DNA from: Rhizobium sp. FKY42
GTDB taxonomy: Bacteria > Pseudomonadota > Alphaproteobacteria > Rhizobiales > Rhizobiaceae
Direction: 5' to 3'
Assembly: GCF_005222835.1 (NCBI RefSeq)
Contig: NZ_STGA01000021.1
Coordinates: 113,722-177,721, forward strand
Length of the DNA: 64,000 bases
The position numbers and the translations under genes were made by a program. The notes under the pieces were generated by a model that was not told where the DNA came from, ran no database searches, and worked only from the letters and a program-made list of their open reading frames with translations. This document shows, piece by piece, positions 1 to 11,788 of the stretch (position 1 is the stretch's first letter; each line of letters opens with the position of its first letter).

Positions 1-214
1 TCTTCAGATTGAACGGATTGAGACTATCGTACGTGCCGACGACGCCATAGGCGATCTTGCCGCCCTTTTTGACAGATGGATTGACGTATGGGAAATTTTT
101 GAAGTCGGCTGGTAGCGCAGGATTTCCGTGCATTGCAATGCCATGAACAGGTTCCGAATGGGCGGCCCCCGCCAAGGCAAGCAACATAAAAGAAAGCGTG
201 GTCAAACGGCGCAT
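1..214 (-). CDS. ABC transporter peptide substrate-binding protein, YejA/OppA-like (N-terminal part only)
   Basis: Partial gene; only the first 71 codons lie in the window. The start ATG is at 214-212. Residues 1-20 form a signal peptide (MRR, hydrophobic stretch, AHS), so the product is exported to the periplasm. The mature start contains HGIAMHGNPALP, then FPYVNPSVKKGGKI and YDSLNPFNLK, which is the usual opening of the family-5 solute-binding proteins that feed oligopeptide or microcin-C-type (Yej) ABC importers. The rest of the transporter would lie to the left. It is divergent from the ialB-type gene, with about 260 bp between them that hold both promoters. Family call is firm; the substrate is not known. 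Confidence 0.8.
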   Translation of the reverse strand, partial: MRRLTTLSFMLLALAGAAHSEPVHGIAMHGNPALPADFKNFPYVNPSVKKGGKIAYGVVGTYDSLNPFNLK

Positions 215-476
215 GGTCTTAACGTCCTGTCAAAGTCGATTCGCACGGAGCCTAGCCTATAGCTCGCAATGACTTCAATCGGCGGACCTAAAAGATCAAT
301 ATGCCGTGTAGTTTCGCAAAACTAATGCTGGATATCCGCCGCCACGCGATGTAACAGGGGTGCAAATCGGGTGGGTCATTCAAATGCCTCATTTGAACGA
401 CAGTGGAGCGACACCGCACCCGGCATGAAGCGGCACAGCTGCTTCTCACAACCGCTTTCAGGAGACGGATCTCGGT

Positions 477-1112
477 ATGATGCTTAAGGCAAACAAGGTT
501 CTGCGGACTGCCCTGTCCGCCCTCGCAATCTCAATCTCGGCTGCCCCGATGGCGGTTTCCGCGCAGCAGGATACCGCTCCGGCTGGTGCACCGCCACTCG
601 GCTGGTTCAAGACCTGCGACAAGCAGGATGACAGCGATGTCTGCGCCGTCCAGAACGTGCTGCTCTCGCAGAACGGTCAGTTGATCACGGCTGTCGGCCT
701 GATCACCGTCGAAGGCAAGGTCAACCGCAAGATCCTTCAAGTTTCGGTTCCGTCTGCTCGCCTGATCCAGCCTGGCGTGGTCATGCAGATCGATGGCGGC
801 AAGGGCCAGAAGCTCGATTACGTACTCTGTATCCCGGACCGTTGCACGGCTGAAGTGGTCTTGACCGACGCCATGATCGCGAGCCTGAAGAAGGGCAGTG
901 AAGTCGTGTTCACGTCCATCAACTTCCGTCGCGCTCCGAACCCGATCAAGGTCGCACTGAGCGGCTTTACGGGTGCATTTGATGGCGCACCGATCTCACA
1001 GTCGCAACTGGCAGAAAGCCAGCGCAATCTGCAGGAAAGCATGCAAAAGAAGGCAGAAGAAGCGCGTAAGAAGCTTGAGGACGCCCAGAACGCTGCAAAG
1101 ACCGGCCAGTAA
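477..1112 (+). CDS. ialB: Invasion-associated locus B (IalB) family protein
   Basis: 211-residue secreted protein. Residues 1-30 are a signal peptide ending near AVSAQQ. The body carries the IalB pattern: GWFKTCDKQDD..DVCAVQN, a central beta-rich section with VMQIDGGKGQKL, and a paired-cysteine stretch YVLCIPDRCTAEVVLT. The C-terminus (about 180-208) is a charged Gln/Glu/Lys helix. IalB proteins are periplasmic or surface proteins common in Rhizobiales; in Bartonella the namesake affects erythrocyte invasion, but free-living relatives have no settled function. Two ATGs stand in tandem at 477 and 480; the upstream CAGGAGACGG supplies the ribosome site. A strong terminator follows. Confidence 0.85.
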   Translation: MMLKANKVLRTALSALAISISAAPMAVSAQQDTAPAGAPPLGWFKTCDKQDDSDVCAVQNVLLSQNGQLITAVGLITVEGKVNRKILQVSVPSARLIQPGVVMQIDGGKGQKLDYVLCIPDRCTAEVVLTDAMIASLKKGSEVVFTSINFRRAPNPIKVALSGFTGAFDGAPISQSQLAESQRNLQESMQKKAEEARKKLEDAQNAAKTGQ

Positions 1113-1136
1113 GGCGGATCGCAAAGTTGCTATGGC

Positions 1137-1167
1137 AAAAGGGGATGCCGATTGGTATCCCCTTTTT
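1137..1167 (+). terminator. Bidirectional Rho-independent terminator between ialB and hspQ
   Basis: Stem GGGGATGCC / GGTATCCCC with loop GATT, flanked by A4 on the left and T5 on the right. It can end transcription of ialB on the plus strand and of hspQ on the minus strand. Confidence 0.85.
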
Positions 1168-1185
1168 GATTCTACGTTGTTCGCG

Positions 1186-1515
1186 TCAGTGCGCCATCAT
1201 GGCCTTGGGCTTGAATTGACCGGTTGGCGCGACCTCGAATACTTGCGCGACCTGCGGGTTCTTCAAGGGCACGCCGCTGTCGTCGTGCACGAGATTTTGC
1301 TCGGAGACGTAGGCCACGTAGGCTGTCTCGTCGTTCTCTGCCAGCAAATGGTAGAAGGGCTGATCCTTGTGCGGACGGATCTCGGCCGGGATCGCATTCC
1401 ACCACTCTTCGGTATTCGAGAATTCGGGATCCACGTCGAACACAACTCCCCGGAACGGAAAGATCTTGTGACGCACGACTTCCCCGATCGTAAATTTTGC
1501 GCTGCGTTGTTTCAT
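1186..1515 (-). CDS. hspQ: HspQ / hemimethylated-DNA-binding (YccV-like) protein
   Basis: 109 residues, the usual length for HspQ. The sequence has the family hallmarks: KFTIGEVVRHKIFPFRGVVFDVDP near the N-terminus, WWNAIP, then DQPFYHLLAEN and AYVSEQNL(V/L). The fold is a small beta-barrel. In enterobacteria HspQ is a heat-induced factor that affects DnaA stability and acts as a specificity enhancer of Lon; that role is known for relatives and only inferred here. Start ATG at 1515 with AAGGAA upstream. Single gene, convergent with ialB across a shared terminator. Confidence 0.9.
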   Translation of the reverse strand: MKQRSAKFTIGEVVRHKIFPFRGVVFDVDPEFSNTEEWWNAIPAEIRPHKDQPFYHLLAENDETAYVAYVSEQNLVHDDSGVPLKNPQVAQVFEVAPTGQFKPKAMMAH

Positions 1516-1602
1516 GGCTCAGATTCCTTTCCCGGTAGATGTGGGAATTCATAAATCTGACATCAAGACCTGAATCTTTCCTCAAGAACCCTCGAAGACG
1601 GC

Positions 1603-2517
1603 TTATTGCTTCTTTGGCATGGTTGCCAGGATAACGCCCCCGGTGACGAGAACAATGCCGGCGGCGTGATAGGCGTGAAAGGCTTCGCCCAGAAACACAA
1701 CTGCCATGATGATCGAAAGCGGCGGCATGAGGTATAAGGTAACGCCCGCCATGGCGGGACCGAACACCCGCACGGCATGCTGAAAGCAGTAAAAGGCGGC
1801 AAGCGAAGCAAAGGCAATGATGCCTGCCAGCTTGAACCAGGCCATCTGCGTGTGAGGCAGAAGGCCGCCAAAGTGGTAATCGATGATGGCGAGAGGAAGC
1901 AGGCAAATCGCGCCTGATGCCGCCAGCAGGCAGAAAAGAGAGAGCGGGGCAACCTCGGCAGCCCGCGGGCTACGCAGCAGTAACGAATAGGCCGCAAAGG
2001 CAATGGCGGCAATGAGAATGCCAAAGTCGCCAATGTTGAAGCGAAGGTGGAGGAGGGCGCTCAGATCTCCCTGCAAAACAATGGCAGCAACTCCTGTAAA
2101 GGCGATAACCATGCCAACGATCTCGCGTGCAATCAGTTGGCGGCTTTGAAACAGCCACTGGAACAGAATGATGAAGAGTGATGACGTCGTATAGATTAAC
2201 GTGGCATTTGATGCCGAGGTCGCCGTAAGCGCCCAATAGACGACGCCGCCGCAGATACCCATGCCGAGGATGCCAAGCATCAACCAATAGCCGGTATGCC
2301 TGCGCACAAACGCAATACCAGCCAATCGGTCATGCCAGACAAAGGGAAGGATTATCAGGGCCGCGCCGAACCATCGAATGAACGCGGTGATAAACGGACC
2401 AATTTCGCCCAGAATTCCGCGGCCGAAAATGATGTTGCTGGAGAAGAATACGGGAGCCAGAAGGAAGAGTGCCCAGTCATAAGCCACTGGAGGCTGCGTC
2501 GAGATCGACTTAGTCAT
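1603..2517 (-). CDS. DMT-superfamily (EamA) exporter
   Basis: About 304 residues with ten predicted membrane segments in two five-helix EamA repeats, typical of drug/metabolite exporters. The first repeat starts at FLLAPVFFSSNIIFGRGILGE, with the R-W pair FIRWFGAA in helix 2; the second starts at FGILIAAIAFAAYSLL. Substrate cannot be read from sequence; relatives export amino acids or metabolites. A GTG (2523) lies two codons upstream of the ATG chosen at 2517; neither has a strong ribosome site. It stands alone, downstream of glnA and in the same direction. Confidence 0.8.
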   Translation of the reverse strand: MTKSISTQPPVAYDWALFLLAPVFFSSNIIFGRGILGEIGPFITAFIRWFGAALIILPFVWHDRLAGIAFVRRHTGYWLMLGILGMGICGGVVYWALTATSASNATLIYTTSSLFIILFQWLFQSRQLIAREIVGMVIAFTGVAAIVLQGDLSALLHLRFNIGDFGILIAAIAFAAYSLLLRSPRAAEVAPLSLFCLLAASGAICLLPLAIIDYHFGGLLPHTQMAWFKLAGIIAFASLAAFYCFQHAVRVFGPAMAGVTLYLMPPLSIIMAVVFLGEAFHAYHAAGIVLVTGGVILATMPKKQ

Positions 2518-2592
2518 TTTCACAGCGCCGTAGTTGTCTTGGCGCTAACGTATCAGCAAAGCTGGCACGAAGGATAAGCGCAGGAAGAATGA

Positions 2593-2620
2593 GGGGAGCC
2601 GCCCTATGAGGCGCCCCCCT
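2593..2620 (-). terminator. Possible terminator downstream of glnA
   Basis: Imperfect GC-rich inverted repeat (GGGGAGCCGCC / GGCGCCCCCC, with one interruption) just after the glnA stop. The T-run is poor on the minus strand, so this is a weak call. Confidence 0.35.
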
Positions 2621-2630
2621 CCGAAGTTTC

Positions 2631-4040
2631 TCAGGCAGAGTAGTACATATCGAATTCGACCGGATGCGGCGTCATTTCGAAACGCATGACTTCCTGCATC
2701 TTCAGTTCGATATAGGCATCGATCTGGTCATCATCGAACACACCGCCAGCCGTCAGGAATTTGCGATCCTTGTCCAGGCTTTCAAGCGCCTCGCGCAGAG
2801 ATCCGCAAACCGTTGGGATCTTCTTCAACTCCTTTGGTGGCAGATCATACAGGTCCTTGTCCATGGCCTTGCCAGGATGGATCTTGTTCTTGATACCGTC
2901 GAGGCCAGCCATCAGCATGGCAGCAAAACCAAGATAGGGGTTCTGAGCCGGATCCGGGAAGCGTACTTCAACGCGCTTGGACTTGGGGCCTGTTCCGAAC
3001 GGAATACGGCAGGAAGCAGAACGGTTGCGGGCGGAATAGGCCAGCAGCACCGGTGCTTCATAGCCGGGAACCAGACGCTTATAGGAGTTCGTCGTCGGGT
3101 TGGTAAAGGCGTTGATTGCCTTGGCATGCTTGATGATGCCACCGATATAGTACAGGCAGCTTTCGGAAAGGCCGGCATACTCGTCGCCAGCAAACGTCGG
3201 CTTGCCGTCTTTCCAGATGGACTGGTGAACGTGCATGCCCGAACCGTTGTCGCCATAAATAGGCTTCGGCATGAAGGTCGCCGTCTTGCCATAGGCATTG
3301 GCGACCTGATGCACGACATACTTGTAGATCTGCATCTTGTCGGCGTTGCGAACCAAGGTGTCGAACTTCACGCCAAGCTCGTGCTGCGCGGCCGCCACTT
3401 CGTGGTGATGCTTTTCAACAACGACGCCCATTTCTGCCAGAACCGTCAGCATTTCGGAACGCATGTCCTGAAGGCTGTCGACGGGCGGAACCGGGAAATA
3501 GCCGCCCTTGACGCGCGGGCGATGGCCAAGGTTGCCGGTCTCGTAATCTGTGTCGTCGTTCGATGGCAATTCCGACGAGTCGAGCTTGAAGCCGGTATTA
3601 TAGGGATCAGCCTTGTATTTCACGTCATCGAAGATGAAGAATTCTGGCTCGGGTCCGACGAAAACCGTGTCGCCGATGCCAGACGCCTTGAGGTATGCCT
3701 CGGCCTTCTTGGCTGTGCCGCGTGGGTCGCGGTTATAGGCTTCGCCTGAAACCGGATCCAGAATGTCGCAGATCACGACCATGGTGGACTGAGCGAAGAA
3801 GGGGTCCATGTGTACCGTTGCCGGATCGGGCATCAGTACCATGTCGGATTCGTTGATTGCTTTCCAGCCGCCAATGGAGGAACCATCGAACATGACGCCA
3901 TCGGCGAACATGTCCTCGTCGACGGCTACGACGTCCATCGTGACATGATGCAGCTTACCCTTGGGGTCGGTAAAGCGCAGGTCCACGAACTTGACGTCAT
4001 TCTCCTTGATCTGCTTCATGATGTCGCTTGCGGTCGTCAT
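2631..4040 (-). CDS. glnA: Glutamine synthetase type I
   Basis: 469 residues, the standard GSI length. It condenses glutamate, ammonia and ATP to glutamine in the cytoplasm, the main ammonium assimilation step. Motifs seen: [11 protein letters not shown], the metal site [16 protein letters not shown], the ATP-site stretch [10 protein letters not shown], and LVPGYEAPV with NRSASCRIP. The Tyr of [11 protein letters not shown] is the adenylylation site, so activity should be tuned by GlnE. An in-frame ATG at 4052 gives four extra residues, but GGGAGA five bases before 4040 and the family start MTTASD favour 4040. It is 58 bp behind glnB in the same direction. Confidence 0.97.
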   Translation of the reverse strand: MTTASDIMKQIKENDVKFVDLRFTDPKGKLHHVTMDVVAVDEDMFADGVMFDGSSIGGWKAINESDMVLMPDPATVHMDPFFAQSTMVVICDILDPVSGEAYNRDPRGTAKKAEAYLKASGIGDTVFVGPEPEFFIFDDVKYKADPYNTGFKLDSSELPSNDDTDYETGNLGHRPRVKGGYFPVPPVDSLQDMRSEMLTVLAEMGVVVEKHHHEVAAAQHELGVKFDTLVRNADKMQIYKYVVHQVANAYGKTATFMPKPIYGDNGSGMHVHQSIWKDGKPTFAGDEYAGLSESCLYYIGGIIKHAKAINAFTNPTTNSYKRLVPGYEAPVLLAYSARNRSASCRIPFGTGPKSKRVEVRFPDPAQNPYLGFAAMLMAGLDGIKNKIHPGKAMDKDLYDLPPKELKKIPTVCGSLREALESLDKDRKFLTAGGVFDDDQIDAYIELKMQEVMRFEMTPHPVEFDMYYSA

Positions 4041-4098
4041 GGAATCTCCCATTAATCAATATGTTAGTCGTTTGCCCGGCTCTAGTCGGCCGGGTTTG

Positions 4099-4473
<375 letters not shown>

Positions 4474-4496
4474 TTATGCCCGTTTGCCCAACTAGA

Positions 4497-4512
4497 TGCA
4501 CGTAGCGTGCCA
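4497..4512 (-). promoter_or_regulatory. Sigma54 (RpoN) promoter of glnB-glnA
   Basis: Read on the minus strand the site is TGGCACG-CTAC-GTGCA, one mismatch from TGGCACG-N4-TTGCA, with the invariant GG and GC elements correctly spaced. It would start transcription about 48 bp before the glnB ATG. This fits known NtrC/RpoN control of glnBA in rhizobia. I do not see a convincing paired NtrC site upstream. Confidence 0.75.
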
Positions 4513-4752
4513 ACCGCATGGAGCGGCAAAGAATTTTTGGTTCCGGATCTAGAACCCTCCTCCTGCTTGATTGCAGGCTATGGTCTCACGATGCACAATG
4601 CAAGGGGAAGCTGATGAGAGCGAATCCGTCCAAAAATGCACAAGAAATCCGCATTTCAATAAGATCAAAAAATGTGCAAAAGCACAAATAATAATCTCGT
4701 ATTGACTTCCAACCTGAAGCTCAAGGATGAAAACTTGCGGAAATGCTCAAAG

Positions 4753-6240
4753 ATGCTGCGTGATGAAACAATCCTGTTCACCACGCAGGAGGCCGCGGCG
4801 GCTGATATAGCGTCGGCGCAGAGTGGAATTGACATCGCTGATCTTATGGAACGGGCAGGCTATGCCGTGGCTGCCTCTGCGCTTCGCCATTTTCCAGAGG
4901 CTCGGAAGATAGCGATTCTCTGCGGTCCGGGTAACAATGGCGGCGATGGTTATGTCGCCGCAAGGGTTCTTGCTGGCCATGGATGCAACGTCGCCGTGTT
5001 CTCCTGGGGAAGTCCGGCCATCGAGGGTCCGGCGAGAGCTGCGCAAGCGCGATGCCTGCTGCCGATAGATCCAATTTCCGCCTACGTTCCTGAACGAGGT
5101 GATCTGGTTATCGATGCCTTGTTTGGTGCTGGACTGACGCGCCCTTTGCCCGAGCCTGTCCAGAATCTGATCGAGGCTGTAAAGCGAGCCGATGTGTCGG
5201 TCCTGGCGGTCGATCTACCGTCCGGCATCTGCGGGAATCAAGGGCGCATTCGGGGTGCAGCGTTTGCTGCGGATATCACGGTCACATTCGAGGCCCGCAA
5301 GCCGGGGCATCTCCTGATGCCGGGCCGCGCATTCTGCGGCACAGTGGAAGTCGAGCCTATCGGCATGCCTCGACGGATCGTCGAGCAACATACCCAATCG
5401 GTCTGGGTCAACAGTCCGAAAGCTTGGCAAAATGAATACCCCTTGATTGAAGCCGATACGCATAAGTACCGTCGCGGGCATCTAGCCGTATTTTCCGGAG
5501 GACGCAGCCATACCGGAGCCGCACGTCTCGCTGCCGCTGCGGGCCTTCATGCCGGGGCAGGGCTTGTCACGGTAGGCGTTTCGCCGGATGCGCTCGATGT
5601 CGCCGCAGCATCGCTGACCGCGGTGATGGTCAGATCAGTCAGTTCCCGATCAGATGTCGAACAATGGTTGTCCGTGGCCAGGATCCACGCCTGCGTCATC
5701 GGCCCCGGATTTGGTGTCGGCGAGACGATCCGAGCCTATATTGAGGTCCTGGCGGCAAAGCCCTGTATTATCGATGCCGACGCAATCACGTCCTTCGCGT
5801 CTAACCCCGATCAGTTGTTCGCAACATTCAAGAAAACCGGAAGTTCGTACATTCTGACACCTCATGAGGGCGAGTTTGCACGGCTGTTTCCGGATTTGGC
5901 TCAAAATGACAGTATGGGCAAGCTCGAACGGGCCAGACTTGCTGCCGCCCGCTCAGGCGCAGTCGTCATCGACAAGGGACCGGATACGGTGATCGCCTCA
6001 CCCGATGGACGTTGCCTGATAAATGAGAATGCGCCGCCCTGGCTGGCCACTGCGGGATCCGGCGATGTGCTGGCCGGAATTGCAGGCGCACATTTGGCGC
6101 AGGGAATGCCCGCCTATGAGGCCGCCGCCGCTGCAGTCTGGCTTCATGCGCAAGCGGCGCAAAACGCGAGAAGAGGCATGACCGCAGAGGACCTTGTCAC
6201 TGCAATTCCGTCCGCGGTCGACAGGCTCAATCTCCTTTGA
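4753..6240 (+). CDS. nnr: Bifunctional NAD(P)HX epimerase / ADP-dependent dehydratase
   Basis: About 495 residues that repair hydrated NAD(P)H. The N-terminal YjeF epimerase domain (about 1-215) shows LMERAGYAV, the glycine-rich ILCGPGNNGGDGYVAARVL and VDLPSGICGNQG. The C-terminal ribokinase-like dehydratase (about 230-490) shows HKYRRGHLAVFSGG, IGPGFGVGE, LTPHEGEFARLFP and the catalytic-loop motif TAGSGDVLAGI. The reading frame is open back to an ATG at 4672, but homology begins at LRDETILFTTQEAA, so 4753 is the likely start. Its 3' end overlaps the convergent DUF72 gene by 14 bp. Confidence 0.93.
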   Translation: MLRDETILFTTQEAAAADIASAQSGIDIADLMERAGYAVAASALRHFPEARKIAILCGPGNNGGDGYVAARVLAGHGCNVAVFSWGSPAIEGPARAAQARCLLPIDPISAYVPERGDLVIDALFGAGLTRPLPEPVQNLIEAVKRADVSVLAVDLPSGICGNQGRIRGAAFAADITVTFEARKPGHLLMPGRAFCGTVEVEPIGMPRRIVEQHTQSVWVNSPKAWQNEYPLIEADTHKYRRGHLAVFSGGRSHTGAARLAAAAGLHAGAGLVTVGVSPDALDVAAASLTAVMVRSVSSRSDVEQWLSVARIHACVIGPGFGVGETIRAYIEVLAAKPCIIDADAITSFASNPDQLFATFKKTGSSYILTPHEGEFARLFPDLAQNDSMGKLERARLAAARSGAVVIDKGPDTVIASPDGRCLINENAPPWLATAGSGDVLAGIAGAHLAQGMPAYEAAAAAVWLHAQAAQNARRGMTAEDLVTAIPSAVDRLNLL

Positions 6241-7048
6241 GCTTTTCGAGAAGCCGTTTGGCACCGTTGGGTGCGTTTACTTTGCCGCCTGTGATGAAGA
6301 AGGCGAAAACATCTCGAGGGGCCTTGGCGGCCTTCCGGTTTGGGGCGTTCAGCGACAAATCGTCCGGTGTGCCGCCATCTGCATAGATTGAGATGCGGTC
6401 TGTCCATTGATCAAGGTCAGGTACCGGATAGCAGGTGTGCACATCATCGGAACCACGCTGCAGGCGCAGATAGACAAAGTCCGACGTCACATCCGCAAAC
6501 ATCGGATATTCCTCATGGTCTGCACACACGGCAGCCACATCGTACTTCGCCAGAAGATCCACGAATGCCTCGCAACAGAAACTTGCGTGACGCGGTTCCA
6601 CGACGTGGCGAAGCGGTAACCCCCCAAGCGACTTTGGAAGCAGTTGCAGGAAACCTTCGAAATCAGCGGGATCGAAAGCTTTCGTTGCCATGAATTGCCA
6701 GAGGATCGGCCCGCGATGAGGCCCAAGCTCGGCAATTCCCTGATTTAGGAACTTGTCGATGGATGGGCCAGCCTCTGCCAATACCTTCCGGTTCGTGCAG
6801 TAGCGGCTGGCCTTCAGCGAAAACAAAAAATCATCTGGAACCTCGGAGGCCCATTTTGCAAAGGTCTCCGGCTTCTGGCTTGAATAGTAGGTACCGTTCA
6901 CCTCGATAGCCGTCAGTTCACGGCTGGCGAACTCCAGCTGCCGTTTCTTGGCCAGCTTTTCCGGATAGAAAGTTCCTTCCCATGGCTCGAAGGTCCAGCC
7001 ACCGATCCCGGTGCGGATTTTTCCGGTGGCTGCGCGTATTACTGTCAT
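6227..7048 (-). CDS. DUF72 (YecE-like) family protein
   Basis: 273 residues. The DUF72 TIM-barrel pattern is clear: IRTGIGGWTFEPWEGTFYP at the N-terminus, IEVNGTYYSSQKPETFAKW, FLFSLKASRY, LWQF, HVVEPRHASF and a C-terminal segment with VYLRLQ and YADGG. No biochemical function is settled for the family. It starts 25 bp after the uvrA stop on the same strand, so it is probably co-transcribed with uvrA. GAGGGTTTGGCGAG precedes the ATG at 7048. The convergent nnr gene overlaps its last codons. Confidence 0.85.
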   Translation of the reverse strand: MTVIRAATGKIRTGIGGWTFEPWEGTFYPEKLAKKRQLEFASRELTAIEVNGTYYSSQKPETFAKWASEVPDDFLFSLKASRYCTNRKVLAEAGPSIDKFLNQGIAELGPHRGPILWQFMATKAFDPADFEGFLQLLPKSLGGLPLRHVVEPRHASFCCEAFVDLLAKYDVAAVCADHEEYPMFADVTSDFVYLRLQRGSDDVHTCYPVPDLDQWTDRISIYADGGTPDDLSLNAPNRKAAKAPRDVFAFFITGGKVNAPNGAKRLLEKLKGD

Positions 7049-7073
7049 CTCGCCAAACCCTCGATCTCATCCA

Positions 7074-10001
<2,928 letters not shown>

Positions 10002-10136
10002 CGTCTCTTGGCTCTGTGGGAGGTCTGGCCTCATATCTAGTGATCTCTTCGCCACTGTCGAGGCACTTTGGCATAAGTTAATATCTCGTACGCTGGTTAC
10101 GTGTGATCCCGTTGACAGGATCATAACCAAATACTA

Positions 10137-10151
10137 GAACAAATAAAGAAC
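10137..10151. promoter_or_regulatory. LexA (SOS) box between uvrA and ssb
   Basis: GAAC-AAATAAA-GAAC is a perfect match to the alphaproteobacterial direct-repeat SOS box GAAC-N7-GAAC. It lies about 135 bp from the uvrA start and 112 bp from the ssb start in the divergent region, so LexA could repress either or both genes. Confidence 0.85.
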
Positions 10152-10262
10152 AAATTTGGTTGTGGATTAAATGTATCAACATCGCGCCGACGGGGCGGAT
10201 GCTTTAAGGTATTGCCCAAGCGAAATAGGAGATGCCGCTCGATCGGCAGACAAGGTGTTAAG

Positions 10263-10805
10263 ATGGCAGGTAGCGTCAACAAGGTCATTCTGATTGGGAA
10301 TGTTGGTGCCGATCCAGAAATTCGTCGCACGCAGGACGGTCGTCCGATCGCCAATTTGCGAATCGCAACCTCGGAAAGCTGGCGTGACCGCAACAGCGGC
10401 GAGCGTCGAGAAAAGACCGAATGGCACACCGTCGTCGTTTTCAACGAGGGCCTCTGCAAGGTCGTCGAACAGTATGTGAAGAAAGGTGCCAAGCTTTATA
10501 TTGAAGGCGCGCTTCAGACCCGCAAATGGCAGGACCAGAGCGGCAACGACCGCTATTCGACGGAAGTCGTTCTGCAGGGCTTCAATTCGACGCTGACCAT
10601 GCTGGATGGTCGCGGTGAGGGCGGTGGAGCCGGCGGCGGTTACGGGGGCGGCCGCGGATCGTCCACTGGAGGAGATTTTGGTGGTGGCTATGGCGATGAT
10701 TATGATCGCGCCCCGGCCAGTTCCAGCTCGGGTTCCGGGCGAGGCGGTCAGTCCTCCGGCGGCGGCGGTTTCGCTCGTGATCTGGATGACGACATCCCAT
10801 TTTGA
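10263..10805 (+). CDS. ssb: Single-stranded DNA-binding protein
   Basis: 180 residues. The OB-fold (about 1-112) begins [21 protein letters not shown], then [31 protein letters not shown] and [18 protein letters not shown]. The tail is a long Gly/Ser-rich linker ending in the acidic tip DLDDDIPF, which recruits repair and replication partners. The frame is open from 10212, but the family start is 10263. It is transcribed away from uvrA across the SOS box. A terminator follows. Confidence 0.97.
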   Translation: MAGSVNKVILIGNVGADPEIRRTQDGRPIANLRIATSESWRDRNSGERREKTEWHTVVVFNEGLCKVVEQYVKKGAKLYIEGALQTRKWQDQSGNDRYSTEVVLQGFNSTLTMLDGRGEGGGAGGGYGGGRGSSTGGDFGGGYGDDYDRAPASSSSGSGRGGQSSGGGGFARDLDDDIPF

Positions 10806-10816
10806 TGTGTGAAAAT

Positions 10817-10853
10817 AAAAGGCGGCCGAGGGTGTCGGTCGCCTTAATTGTTT
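10817..10853 (+). terminator. Terminator after ssb
   Basis: Stem AAGGCGGCCGA / TCGGTCGCCTT with one mismatch and loop GGGTG, followed by AATTGTTT. The A-rich left side suggests it may also serve the convergent marC gene. Confidence 0.7.
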
Positions 10854-10881
10854 GGCCCGCTTGATCCGATGGACTGGTTCG

Positions 10882-11511
10882 TCAGCTATTGAATGCCGAT
10901 TTGATGCCATCGACCACGAATTGCACAGACAGTGCAGCCAGCAACACGCCCAGCAGTCTGGTCAGTAGCGCCCGACCTGTGACGCCGAGATAGCGGTCAA
11001 GTTTCTCAGCAACGATCAGCGCCAGCAGCACAAGCAGCATGACGAAAGCAAGCATGCCAATCAGCAACACACGGTCCAGAGGTGCTGCAAAGGAACCCGC
11101 AAGAAGCACGGTTGCGGAAATTGCGCCGGGCCCGGCAATTAGCGGCAGGGCCAGCGGGAAAACTGCGATGTGCTGCACATGATCGATGGAGATGGCGGCC
11201 TTTGACGTTTCTTCCTTCCGCTCGTTGCGCTTCTGAAAAATCATTTCGAAGGAAATCCAGAATAGCAGAAGACCGCCGGCAATGCGGAAGGCGCCCATGG
11301 AAATACCAAGGATCGAAAGGATTCCAGCACCGAAAACGGCAAACGTCGCCAAGATCCCGAAGGCAATGATCGTTCCGCGAATAGCAACCTGGCGACGCTG
11401 TATCGCATCAAGACCTGCAGTCAGTCCCAAGAAGATCGGCGCAAGACCGGGGGGATCGAGTGTAACCAGCAGGGTTGTGAAGGCACTCATGATATTGTCG
11501 GCAGATGCCAT
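10882..11511 (-). CDS. MarC family integral membrane protein
   Basis: 209 residues with six predicted membrane segments (LLVTLDPPGLAPIFLGLT; IIAFGILATFAVFGAGIL; GAFRIAGGLLLFWISFEMI; then three more), the MarC/UPF0056 pattern. Motifs DPPGLAPIFL and PLIAGPGAIS are characteristic. Despite the name, the family is not shown to cause multidrug resistance and its substrate is unknown. An upstream ATG at 11547 is in frame, but GAGGGA four bases before 11511 fixes the start. Convergent with ssb. Confidence 0.85.
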   Translation of the reverse strand: MASADNIMSAFTTLLVTLDPPGLAPIFLGLTAGLDAIQRRQVAIRGTIIAFGILATFAVFGAGILSILGISMGAFRIAGGLLLFWISFEMIFQKRNERKEETSKAAISIDHVQHIAVFPLALPLIAGPGAISATVLLAGSFAAPLDRVLLIGMLAFVMLLVLLALIVAEKLDRYLGVTGRALLTRLLGVLLAALSVQFVVDGIKSAFNS

Positions 11512-11788
11512 GATTCCCTCGTCTGCTACTCTTTGTTCTCTACGCACCGTTTAGGCCAAATGTACGCGTCGTGGAAGCGGTCTACCAGCAGATAATTGGC
11601 GCGCTTTACGCGATTGAGGCATTCATCTTGTGCATTTCATGTTTGGCTTGTGCGCATCTATGAGGGCAAACACTATGGTCAGCTAGAAGATAGCCAAAAG
11701 CCTGTTCAAAACCTGCCGCAAAATTGGCGTTTGAATTGTGCATGGGCTATACACACAAGACTGATTCCGAACAGAGATCGTACCCGAT

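Noticed and set aside
2664..3749. 361-residue open frame antisense to glnA
   Set aside because: Antisense shadow; glnA is unambiguous.
4600..4700. Paired NtrC enhancer sites upstream of glnB
   Set aside because: GCAC/GTGC fragments occur (for example TGTGCAAAAGCACA), but orientation and spacing do not fit the NtrC consensus.
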